This document shows, piece after piece, positions 48,141 to 55,350 of a DNA stretch of 64,000 nucleotides. Below the pieces are notes generated by a model. The model was given only the letters and a program-made list of their open reading frames with translations. It searched no databases and was not told the origin of the DNA. Each line of letters starts with the position of its first letter. The first letter of the stretch is position 1. Source of the DNA: Ancylomarina longa. Lineage in GTDB: Bacteria; Bacteroidota; Bacteroidia; Bacteroidales; Marinifilaceae. A program made the translations under genes and the position numbers. The stretch lies in NCBI RefSeq assembly GCF_003996985.1, contig NZ_RJJX01000009.1, positions 87,424 through 151,423 on the forward strand. Reading direction: 5' to 3'.

Positions 48141-48256
48141 GCAAGGTGTGTTTTGGGTGCACCCAAAACCTAATTTACACTGTGAATTGCCTTGCTTCCT
48201 CGATCTATTGTCGGGAAAAATCAATGAAAAATTGATTCAAATATTTCCGTTCCGTT
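48141..48256 (+). other. OriT-like structured element, copy A
   Basis: A closing stem GCAAGG (48141) / CCTTGC (48190) encloses a 10-bp-arm palindrome (48150-48169, centre GTGCAC) and a 7-bp hairpin (48172-48188, loop ACT). Outside it are a hairpin with a 7-base loop (48196-48218) and a perfect 7-bp hairpin with loop GAAAA (48219-48237). A CCGTTCCGTT direct repeat ends it at 48256. A purine-rich tract precedes it and a mobC-like gene follows, as is usual for an oriT. Copy B has the same plan with different stem sequences. Confidence 0.6.
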
Positions 48257-48280
48257 AATATTTAGATTAAAATAAATGAT

Positions 48281-48638
48281 ATGAAAAGTAATGGTATTAA
48301 TAAAGGTGGGCGAACAAAATTAGTTCAGTCAAAGAATAGAAAAGCTAACAAAATATTATTGTATTTGAATGATGAAGAAATGGTAAAGTTAAATATTTGC
48401 TAGATCCTTACATAAAGAAAGATCTCCATTTATCCGTGAAATTTTATTGGAGGGGAAATATAAACTTGTTTATCGAGACGAAACAAGAGATGAGATGTTG
48501 TATGAATTGGGTAAGGTTACAACTAATTTAAATCAAATTGCTCATCGTTTAAATATTGATAATGCACCAAATTTGACTGGAGAGGATGTTCTCGTGTTAA
48601 AAGAATTAAGGGAAATATTATTGCATTATAACTACTAA
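48281..48638 (+). pseudogene. MobC-like mobilization protein, frameshifted
   Basis: The ATG at 48281 opens a frame matching the N-terminus of the intact paralogue at 49285 (KILLYLNDEE versus RIVFYLNNME). It stops at a TAG at 48401-48403 after 40 residues. The rest continues in another frame from about 48399 (ARSLHKERSPFIREILLEGKY) to 48638, with the MobC hallmark NLNQIAHRLN. A loss of bases near the ATTT at about 48395 explains this. MobC proteins help relaxase open DNA at oriT. It is either a decayed gene or, less likely, a frameshift-regulated one. Confidence 0.75.
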
Positions 48639-49154
48639 AAGTATCTCACATAGTTTGTAAATAGCCCTTAGTAAAACTACCCTTACTAACTTTTCTTCCA
48701 GAGGATTTTGCTTGAGAAAGAGTAATTCTTGAAGCTGTGATTCATGTCATTTTTGTTTTCCCATTTTTTGAAATTCTAAAGATTGTTAATAGCTACTTTT
48801 AATTAATTACCATTTCTGCTTGATGTCATAAACATCACTGTCAGGTTTTAATTGATCAGCATGGTTGTCAAGATCAGCTTGACTGTAATCGTAATCTAAG
48901 GCCATAATTTTAATTCGTATTAATGTGAATTAAATTTACTATCAAAAGTAGGAGCTGATAAAAAATCCAATCTAAAAAAAAACACGATATTTATAGTGAA
49001 TTGTTAGTGTAAATGGTAGCGTATTTCTGAAAAAAAACACATCATGAGAAAAGAAAAAGGGGTATAGGTAAAAGAGAAGAGGAAAAGGAAAAAGAAATAA
49101 AGATTAATAAAAATGGTAAATTGAAAAAAATAATTAGAGTTTCAATTTTGAGGA
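48639..49154. other. Gap between the two mobilization modules
   Basis: About 500 bases with no convincing plus-strand gene. A short minus-strand ORF lies at 48807-48905. From about 49043 to 49140 the plus strand is again a strong purine (A/G) tract, sharing AAGAAATAA-GATTAATAAAAA with the tract before copy A. No relaxase fragment is recognised, though one might be expected after mobC. Confidence 0.45.
48807..48905 (-). CDS. Small ORF (32 aa), DNHADQ-type peptide
   Basis: The minus-strand ORF reads MALDYDYSQADLDNHADQLK and then PDSDVYDIKQKW. The DNHADQLxPDSDxY stretch reminds me of small acidic Bacteroidota proteins with a DNHANQxNPNxxAY motif, of unknown function, here apparently cut short. 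Low complexity and length make it uncertain. Confidence 0.3.
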   Translation of the reverse strand: MALDYDYSQADLDNHADQLKPDSDVYDIKQKW

Positions 49155-49272
49155 GCAAGGTGTACTTTCTGTGCACAGAAAATCATTTCACGATGTGAAA
49201 TACCTTGGTTTCTTCGATTTTATGTCGAAGAAAAATAACTCGAAAATGAGTGAGATTTTGTTCCGTTCCGTT
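49155..49272 (+). other. OriT-like structured element, copy B
   Basis: Same order as copy A: AGCAAGGTGT at the left with closing stem CAAGGT / ACCTTG (49156, 49202), a palindrome with 8-bp arms centred on GTGCAC (49166-49181), a 7-bp hairpin with loop GAT (49185-49201), a perfect 9-bp hairpin with a 7-base loop (49209-49233), a short GAAAA-loop hairpin near 49238-49251, and the CCGTTCCGTT repeat ending at 49272. The arms differ from copy A in sequence yet stay paired, so the structure is under selection. Confidence 0.6.
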
Positions 49273-49284
49273 AAAAAATGAATA

Positions 49285-49623
49285 ATGAAAAAGAGAAAAA
49301 ATAAAAGTTTTGGGAAATTAGAATCTAATCGAATTGTTTTTTATTTAAATAATATGGAGCATTCATTATTTAACAAGATGTTTGAATCGTCCTTACATAA
49401 AGAAAACTTACCATTTATACATGAGGTTTTAATGGAGGGGAAATATGAAATTACTTATAAAGATAAAACTCGTGTAGAACAGATTATTGCTTTAAGTAAA
49501 GTTGGATCAAATGTAAATCAAATAGCACATCGTTTGAATATGGATTATGCTCCTAGATTGACGGAAAAAGATCATGCCGTTTTAGCAGAATTTAAAGAAT
49601 TGTTTTTGAATTTTAAATTCTGA
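49285..49623 (+). CDS. MobC-like mobilization (relaxosome) protein
   Basis: The intact 112-residue paralogue has a basic start (MKKRKNKSFGKLESNR), a strand IVFYLNN as in RHH proteins, a helical middle, and the family hallmark VGSNVNQIAHRLN at about residues 75-87. MobC proteins bind at oriT and assist the relaxase in nicking. The gene sits 12 bases after the copy B structure and 9 bases before the DUF6557-like gene. No relaxase gene follows in the window, so a relaxase must be supplied from elsewhere or these proteins serve another DNA-binding role. Confidence 0.75.
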   Translation: MKKRKNKSFGKLESNRIVFYLNNMEHSLFNKMFESSLHKENLPFIHEVLMEGKYEITYKDKTRVEQIIALSKVGSNVNQIAHRLNMDYAPRLTEKDHAVLAEFKELFLNFKF

Positions 49624-49632
49624 ATACTTAAT

Positions 49633-50172
49633 ATGAAATTAAAAGAATTAATAGAGCAATACCAATGGCTTGAAATTAGAAAAGCTTTATGTTGTTTGTA
49701 TACAGAAACTGATCGGAATTTAGAAGGATATGAACTTGTATTCGAAAAACTTAAACATATCACTCCAAAAGAGAACAATTTCGAAATAGTACTTCAAACT
49801 ATTAAGGAAGAAAATTGGGAATCCTACGTGCACGTTAATGCTACGGATTTGAGTTCGGAATCGACAGATGAATTCTCCGGATCCTGGAGTTTGATGGGTA
49901 CGCCTTGGAATGAGTGGTTGTTTATGCCAATAAGCAAAGAAAGCATGGAAAATTTCACCGAAATTGAAATACTTGCTCACTGTTTATGGGAGATGACATA
50001 TTGTGGTTTCGAAGAAGAAAGTATTCAAGAGTTTAATGATAAATTAGATGATGAAGAGGCTGAGTTCGAAAGCTTGACAGAAGACGAGAGAAAAGAGAAA
50101 TACAGCACTTTTGATGAGATAAAAGAAAAGTATAATTATCCTAAGGATGATAACTGTTCTGACAACAAATAG
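49633..50172 (+). CDS. DUF6557-like protein
   Basis: The 179-residue protein is acidic and has no signal peptide. The opening LKELIEQYQWLEIRKALCCLY, the PWNEWLFMPI box and AHCLWEMTYCGFEEESIQ match the small DUF6557-type family as I recall it; its function is not known. The C-terminal 40 residues are a Glu/Lys helix. It follows mobC by 9 bases. Such proteins are frequent accessory genes in Bacteroidota elements. The label is fairly sure, the function open. Confidence 0.65.
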   Translation: MKLKELIEQYQWLEIRKALCCLYTETDRNLEGYELVFEKLKHITPKENNFEIVLQTIKEENWESYVHVNATDLSSESTDEFSGSWSLMGTPWNEWLFMPISKESMENFTEIEILAHCLWEMTYCGFEEESIQEFNDKLDDEEAEFESLTEDERKEKYSTFDEIKEKYNYPKDDNCSDNK

Positions 50173-50217
50173 AATAAAACGATCATGTAAATTCAATAAG
50201 TATTACTCTCCGTAAAC

Positions 50218-50268
50218 ACCATATGCACCATCACTACTAGACTTGCCATCTATTATGGCAGTTATGGC
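50218..50268. promoter_or_regulatory. Heptad operator cluster upstream of the 50305 gene
   Basis: ACCATAT (50218), ACCATCA (50227) and GCCATCT (50245) are in 9-bp register. The inverted boxes TTATGGC start at 50253 and 50262, again 9 bp apart. The cluster ends about 37 bases before the start codon and resembles that over the RHH gene. Confidence 0.5.
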
Positions 50269-50304
50269 AATGATTTTTTTGCAAAACCATTAAAACACAA
50301 ACAA

Positions 50305-50877
50305 ATGATAGAACTATCAAATGAAATGTATATCACTAAAGATGTTTATAAAGCCTTAGTTGATTATGGAAATATACTTGTTGTTAATTTGCTAAGGGAG
50401 GCGGTAAATCTTGAAGAAAAGGTAGATGAAGATGGGGAGGAATATTATACTGTTAGAGAAGAATTTGAAACATTAAACTATCAGGAAGGTCAATCACAAA
50501 ATCACTATTTTGAAGAGCTATCTCAGCTAACAACTAATTATTTAAAAGAGTTGAAAGATTCTGATAAAACAGCTCTTTGTTTCTGTTTGATTAATGAAGA
50601 GAAGTATTACAATAAATTGCTTGAATATGTAGAAGAAGAGGATTCGGATACGATGGAGCAATATGATTGTAAAATTGGAAGAGAAATCGCTAGATTAATT
50701 TATCAGGAGGACAAAAAGGAATTAATGGAATGGTGCAAAGAATTTCTAATGGATTTAATTTCAATATTTTCGACTGAATTCGATTTTTCTTTGATTGATG
50801 AAAGTACAAAGTATAGCTTAGAGGATAATCTTAATGAGTATAAAACTCGAGATTTTATGAATTTTCCGATTAGGTAA
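50305..50877 (+). CDS. Hypothetical acidic protein
   Basis: The 190-residue protein is strongly acidic, largely helical, and has no signal or membrane segment (EAVNLEEKVDEDGEEYYTVREEFE; CFCLINEEKYYNKLLEYVEEEDSD). I do not recognise the family. Its DNA-mimic-like charge would be compatible with an inhibitor or anti-restriction type protein, but this is only a suggestion. It has heptad boxes before it, a strong terminator after it, and the defence operon next, so it is a separate, similarly regulated transcription unit. Confidence 0.6.
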   Translation: MIELSNEMYITKDVYKALVDYGNILVVNLLREAVNLEEKVDEDGEEYYTVREEFETLNYQEGQSQNHYFEELSQLTTNYLKELKDSDKTALCFCLINEEKYYNKLLEYVEEEDSDTMEQYDCKIGREIARLIYQEDKKELMEWCKEFLMDLISIFSTEFDFSLIDESTKYSLEDNLNEYKTRDFMNFPIR

Positions 50878-50892
50878 TTTATAGATAGTATG

Positions 50893-50923
50893 AAGAGTCA
50901 AGCATTGTGTTTGACTCTTTTTT
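50893..50923 (+). terminator. Terminator after the 50305 gene
   Basis: Stem AAGAGTCAA / TTGACTCTT with a nine-base loop and a T-run. Confidence 0.8.
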
Positions 50924-50949
50924 ATTGAAGATATTGTGTTTAGGGTATT

Positions 50950-50992
50950 GCCATATATTATGGTAATACGGGTAATTATGGCTTTGCCATAA
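50950..50992. promoter_or_regulatory. Heptad operator cluster upstream of the defence operon
   Basis: GCCATAT (50950) and TTATGGT (50958) form one palindrome, extended to ATTGCCATA / TATGGTAAT. TTATGGC (50976) and GCCATAA (50986) form a second with a TTT centre. TTATGGT and TTATGGC are 18 bp apart. The cluster is about 70 bases before the helicase start. Confidence 0.6.
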
Positions 50993-51061
50993 AATTGGCA
51001 CGCTTGACAGTAATATTTTTAAGTCAATAATATTAACTTGCAAGGTGTAAAATAGAATTAT

Positions 51062-54000
51062 ATGGAAACCAAAATTTTTGACAATATTTCTAACCTTTGG
51101 GGTGAAGATCTTAAATTAAATATCAAAAAAGGGAGTAAAGTACAAATTGCAGCTTCCTGTTTTTCTATATATGCTTACGAAGAATTAAAGACCCAGCTGG
51201 AACAGGTAGATAGCCTTGAGTTTATTTTCACAACAAGTGCAACTCTTAATGATAAAGTTTCCGAAAAATTAAAGAAAGACTCACGCCAATATCATATTCC
51301 AAAAGATAATTTAAATGATATCTATGGAAGTGAATTCGAAATAGAACTTCGTAACAAGTTAAAACAAAAAGCAATTGCTTTGGAATGTGCCGAATGGATC
51401 AAACGTAAAGTAACATTCAAAACAAATGTCGAAAATGTTCCCATGCAACAATTGGTAAATTTAAGGCAAAATGGTCAAAGTACAACCTATTTCCCAATAC
51501 AGGGGTTTACAACGGCCGATATGGGATACCAGCGAAACAATGCAGTATCAAATTTTATAAATCGCTTTGATGCGCCATTAACAAATGCTTATTTTCAGTT
51601 GTTCGATCAGGTTTGGAATGATGAAAAATGTTTAAAGGATATAACTGAAGGTATCCGCAGAAACATAGCGGAGATTTACCAAGAGAATTCTCCAGAACGA
51701 ATCTACTTCTTTATGCTTTTTAATATTTTCAAGGAGTTCTTGGAAGATATTAATGAAGATGTTTTACCTAATGACATGACTGGTTATAAAAATAGTGTTG
51801 TTTGGAATAAGTTATTTAATTTTCAAGAGGATGGCGCAACTGGTATTATAAACAAACTAGAAAGCTATAATGGTTGTATCCTGGCAGATAGTGTAGGCCT
51901 TGGAAAGACATTTACGGCTCTAGCTGTAATTAAATACTATGAACTTCGAAATAAATCTGTCTTAGTACTTTGTCCGAAAAAACTAGCGGACAATTGGCAA
52001 ACTTATAAGAGTAATTACAAAACGAATATTTTAGCAGAGGACCGATTGAATTATGACTTGCTATTTCATACTGATTTGTCGCGAGAAAAAGGATTTTCAG
52101 GTGATATAGATTTGGCTAAAATTAATTGGGGAAACTACGATTTAATTGTAATTGATGAGTCTCACAATTTCAGGAATAGTGGTCGTAACTTAAAAGACAA
52201 AGAAACCAGATATGAGCACTTAATGAATAATATCATTAAAACAGGTGTGAAAACTAAAGTTCTAATGCTATCTGCGACACCAGTAAACAACCGCTTCAGT
52301 GATTTGAAGAGTCAACTGGCTTTGGCCTACGAAGATGAATCTCAAGTATTGCAAGACAAATTGGGAATGAATAAAACAATCGAAAGTGTTTTTAAACAAG
52401 CGCAAAGAGCTTTTGATAATTGGTCCAAATTGCCACCAGAAGCAAGAACGGCTAAAGCCATTTTGGATGCTCTCGATTTTGATTTTTTTAAACTATTGGA
52501 TAGTGTAACAATTGCTCGTTCCAGAAAACATATTGAGAAATATTACGATACATCTTCTGTCGGGAAATTTCCCACAAGAAGAAAGCCCTTATCATTTCGT
52601 CCGTCATTAACATCTCGAAACGATGTTTTAGATATCAACGACATATACAAGCATTTAAGTGCTGTAAAACAAGCTGTGTATGCACCATTGTCATATGTCT
52701 TTGATAGCCGAAAAGATAAATATGAAGATGCTTATGGTACCGATACAAAAGGAGCTCGACTAAAACAGGTCGATCGTGAAAAAGCTTTGCAGAAATTAAT
52801 GACAACGAATTTGTTGAAGCGGTTAGAGAGTTCCGTTGAGGCATTTCGAATTACTTTGAGTAATATGAACAAGAGAATTTTTCAAGCTCTTGATAATATT
52901 GATAGGCATTTGAAATCAAATCAAAATTTCTTAGCTGAAGAATTTAACGATAGTGATGAAACCATTGTAGAAGACAATGAGGATTTTGATAATGCAAGTA
53001 TTTTTACGGAAGGAAAAGTCCAAATTGATTTTAATGATATTGATTTGGTTTCCTGGAAAGCAGATTTAGATGCCGATATTGCTTTGATTCAGATCTTAGT
53101 AAAAGAAATGAATAAAATTAAGCCAGAGCAAGATACAAAATTGCAACACATAAAAGAGCTCATAAAAGAAAAGGCAAATCAACCCATTAATCAGGGAAAC
53201 AAGAAAGTGCTTATTTTTACAGCATTTGCCGATACAGCTGAATATTTATACAGTCAACTTGCTGAACCGCTAAAAGAAAAAGGATTGGAGCTCGGCAAAC
53301 TAACGGGAAGCGCAACCCCCAAATGCACACTTGGACAAGGTTTTGATTTTCAGAAACTATTAACCTTTTTTTCACCACGTTCGAAAGAAAAGTCAATTTT
53401 ATATCCTGATGATAATAGAGAACTCGATGTACTTATTGGAACAGATTGTATTTCTGAAGGGCAAAATTTACAGGATTGTGATTATCTGATTAACTATGAT
53501 ATTCATTGGAATCCGGTTCGTATCATTCAGCGTTTTGGTCGTGTCGATCGTATCGGTTCTCAAAACGATGAAATTCAACTGGTAAATTATTGGCCCGATA
53601 TATCACTGGATGAATACATCAATTTGAAGGAACGTGTTGAAAACCGAATGCACATTGTTGATGTAACTGCCACAGGTGATGATAACGTTCTTTCAGCAAA
53701 AGCCAATGATGTAAGTTATCGTAAAGAACAATTGCGCCGTTTGCAAGATGAAGTAATTGAATTGGAAGATCTGAAAACAGGAGTCAATATTACAGATTTA
53801 GGCTTGAATGATTTTAGGATGGATTTACTATCCTATATAAAAGATCATGGCGATTTAGAATGTATGCCAAAAGGCTTGCATGCAGTTGTGCCAGCAAATG
53901 AAGAGTTGGGGCTTAAACCTGGTGTTATTTTTACGCTATTAAATAGAAATGCCAAAATAAAGACCAATAAACACAATCATATTCAGCCATTTTATTTGGT

Positions 54001-54328
54001 TTATATAGGTGATGACGGTAATGTAATATGTAATTATACCGAGGTGAAAAACCTTCTGGATATAACACGTAATTGCAGTAAAGGATTTGATAAGCCAATT
54101 CAAAAGGTGTGTGATGCCTTTAATAAGGAGACACAAGACGGGCGTGATATGGAATTTTACTCCGACCTGTTAGATAAGACCATTTATTCCATGTTAGATA
54201 AACAAGAAGAACAGCAGGAGAGCGATTTGTTTTCTGACACCCAAGCATCTTCATTTAGTGATGACTTTAATGGCTTGAGCGATTTCGAATTAATTTCATT
54301 CATTGTTGTAAAGGAAAATTATGCATAA
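51062..54328 (+). CDS. HepA/SNF2-type helicase with N-terminal PLD-like region
   Basis: The 1088-residue protein opens with about 100 residues resembling a phospholipase-D-like substrate-binding fold (GSKVQIAASCFSIYAYEELK). A superfamily 2 motor follows: Walker A ADSVGLGKT (to about residue 282), DESH at 365-368, LSATPVNN, and the C-terminal motor with GTDCISEGQNLQ and QRFGRVDRIGS (from about 823). This order is as in HepA/RapA-like proteins attached to defence loci such as drmD of DISARM, but no DISARM partners are here. It probably translocates on DNA. Its stop overlaps the DUF4391 gene by eight bases. Confidence 0.85.
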   Translation: METKIFDNISNLWGEDLKLNIKKGSKVQIAASCFSIYAYEELKTQLEQVDSLEFIFTTSATLNDKVSEKLKKDSRQYHIPKDNLNDIYGSEFEIELRNKLKQKAIALECAEWIKRKVTFKTNVENVPMQQLVNLRQNGQSTTYFPIQGFTTADMGYQRNNAVSNFINRFDAPLTNAYFQLFDQVWNDEKCLKDITEGIRRNIAEIYQENSPERIYFFMLFNIFKEFLEDINEDVLPNDMTGYKNSVVWNKLFNFQEDGATGIINKLESYNGCILADSVGLGKTFTALAVIKYYELRNKSVLVLCPKKLADNWQTYKSNYKTNILAEDRLNYDLLFHTDLSREKGFSGDIDLAKINWGNYDLIVIDESHNFRNSGRNLKDKETRYEHLMNNIIKTGVKTKVLMLSATPVNNRFSDLKSQLALAYEDESQVLQDKLGMNKTIESVFKQAQRAFDNWSKLPPEARTAKAILDALDFDFFKLLDSVTIARSRKHIEKYYDTSSVGKFPTRRKPLSFRPSLTSRNDVLDINDIYKHLSAVKQAVYAPLSYVFDSRKDKYEDAYGTDTKGARLKQVDREKALQKLMTTNLLKRLESSVEAFRITLSNMNKRIFQALDNIDRHLKSNQNFLAEEFNDSDETIVEDNEDFDNASIFTEGKVQIDFNDIDLVSWKADLDADIALIQILVKEMNKIKPEQDTKLQHIKELIKEKANQPINQGNKKVLIFTAFADTAEYLYSQLAEPLKEKGLELGKLTGSATPKCTLGQGFDFQKLLTFFSPRSKEKSILYPDDNRELDVLIGTDCISEGQNLQDCDYLINYDIHWNPVRIIQRFGRVDRIGSQNDEIQLVNYWPDISLDEYINLKERVENRMHIVDVTATGDDNVLSAKANDVSYRKEQLRRLQDEVIELEDLKTGVNITDLGLNDFRMDLLSYIKDHGDLECMPKGLHAVVPANEELGLKPGVIFTLLNRNAKIKTNKHNHIQPFYLVYIGDDGNVICNYTEVKNLLDITRNCSKGFDKPIQKVCDAFNKETQDGRDMEFYSDLLDKTIYSMLDKQEEQQESDLFSDTQASSFSDDFNGLSDFELISFIVVKENYA

Positions 54329-54986
54329 AATAAATTTCCCCCTTAGCACTAAAGTAGAACGTATTATAGCTAAAGATAGAATTTTTAAGCAAACTGCCGT
54401 TTCGGATAAAATAAAGCATTTGTTTGTGGAACAGGTTGATCGAATACGCTGTATTTATGAAATAACAGCCCAAACACTAAATCTAAAATCATCAGATCAA
54501 GTACCAAAAATATTTATCATTCAAATTTCATCGAAAGCAAATGAGTTGAGTCTGGATATCTTGAAAACTATTGATGCGGCTTTCCAGGTTCCGGTCATTT
54601 TTGAATTAGTCCAAAATAAGAAAACTCAATATATAGCCAGTTACCGTCGAAGAAGCGAAATGGATCACAGAAAGTGGATTCATTCACAGTATTTTTTTTC
54701 GGATAGTATTAATGATAAAAATGAGGAAACTGTTCCTTTTGTTTTGTCTATGGAGAAATTGTATCATCATTTACTAAAACAAATTATTCCTATTCAGGTA
54801 GCTAAAGAGGAATCTTTTTCTTTGTTTATTGAACGAGCTGCTAGTATCGAACAAATGCAAAAACAAGCAGACAGATTGTTGCTTCGTGTAAATAAAGAAA
54901 AACAATATAATCGCAGGGTAGAGCTAAACCAGGAATACAAAAAACTACTTGTGAGTATTGAGGAAAAACAATCAATTTTAAACTAA
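54321..54986 (+). CDS. DUF4391 domain protein
   Basis: The 221-residue protein matches the DUF4391 type: a start like NFPLSTKVERIIAKDRIF, a central VPVIFELVQNKKTQYIASYRRRSE, and a coiled C-terminal tail (IEQMQKQADRLLLRVNKEKQ). The family has no known activity and typically sits beside a HepA-like helicase and restriction-modification genes, as here. Overlap with the helicase gene indicates a stable pair. It may be an adaptor that couples the helicase to the methyltransferase or nuclease. Confidence 0.75.
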   Translation: MHKINFPLSTKVERIIAKDRIFKQTAVSDKIKHLFVEQVDRIRCIYEITAQTLNLKSSDQVPKIFIIQISSKANELSLDILKTIDAAFQVPVIFELVQNKKTQYIASYRRRSEMDHRKWIHSQYFFSDSINDKNEETVPFVLSMEKLYHHLLKQIIPIQVAKEESFSLFIERAASIEQMQKQADRLLLRVNKEKQYNRRVELNQEYKKLLVSIEEKQSILN

Positions 54987-55330
54987 TTGCGTCCTAAACG
55001 TTTTTACTTATATTGAGTATTTTATTGATAGCAATAAATTTAAGATTATTGTTAGGACGAAGAGCTTCTCTTTGAGCTTCTCGAAATATGGCCTCTTTCT
55101 TTAAATGTTTTTCGTTTTACGAGAGCTTTAGAAAGACCGGGAAGTTGAGAACTTTGTTCGAAAATCACCCGGCCGCACTTAAGCATGAGGCAAATAAGAA
55201 GGATATTTAAGAAGCAGCCTTGATTTTTTTTGCTTCGTTTTTTGGATCAAGCCAAAAAATGAAGTCGGGTTTGGGCGAAGCGCCAATTTATTAGGACAGA
55301 ATTGATTTTAAACTAATTTTGTCTAAAATT
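54971..55330. repeat. Repeat-bounded insert between DUF4391 and mod
   Basis: TTTTAAACTAATT occurs at about 54976 (containing the DUF4391 stop) and again near 55306, each followed by GTC(C)TAAA. Inside lie GTCCTAA (54991) and TTAGGAC (55291) as short inverted ends, a direct repeat GAGCTTCTC, and a hairpin CTTC-g-TTTTTTGG with CCAAAAAA-t-GAAG (55233-55264). No ORF is seen. It looks like a MITE- or REP-like insertion in the operon. It may contain a promoter or a terminator for mod. Confidence 0.5.
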
Positions 55331-55350
55331 TAAGAGAGCAGAAATAAGGT

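Noticed and set aside
48141-49272. Retron non-coding RNA
   Set aside because: The hairpins are suggestive but no reverse transcriptase gene is present; a mobC gene follows each copy instead.
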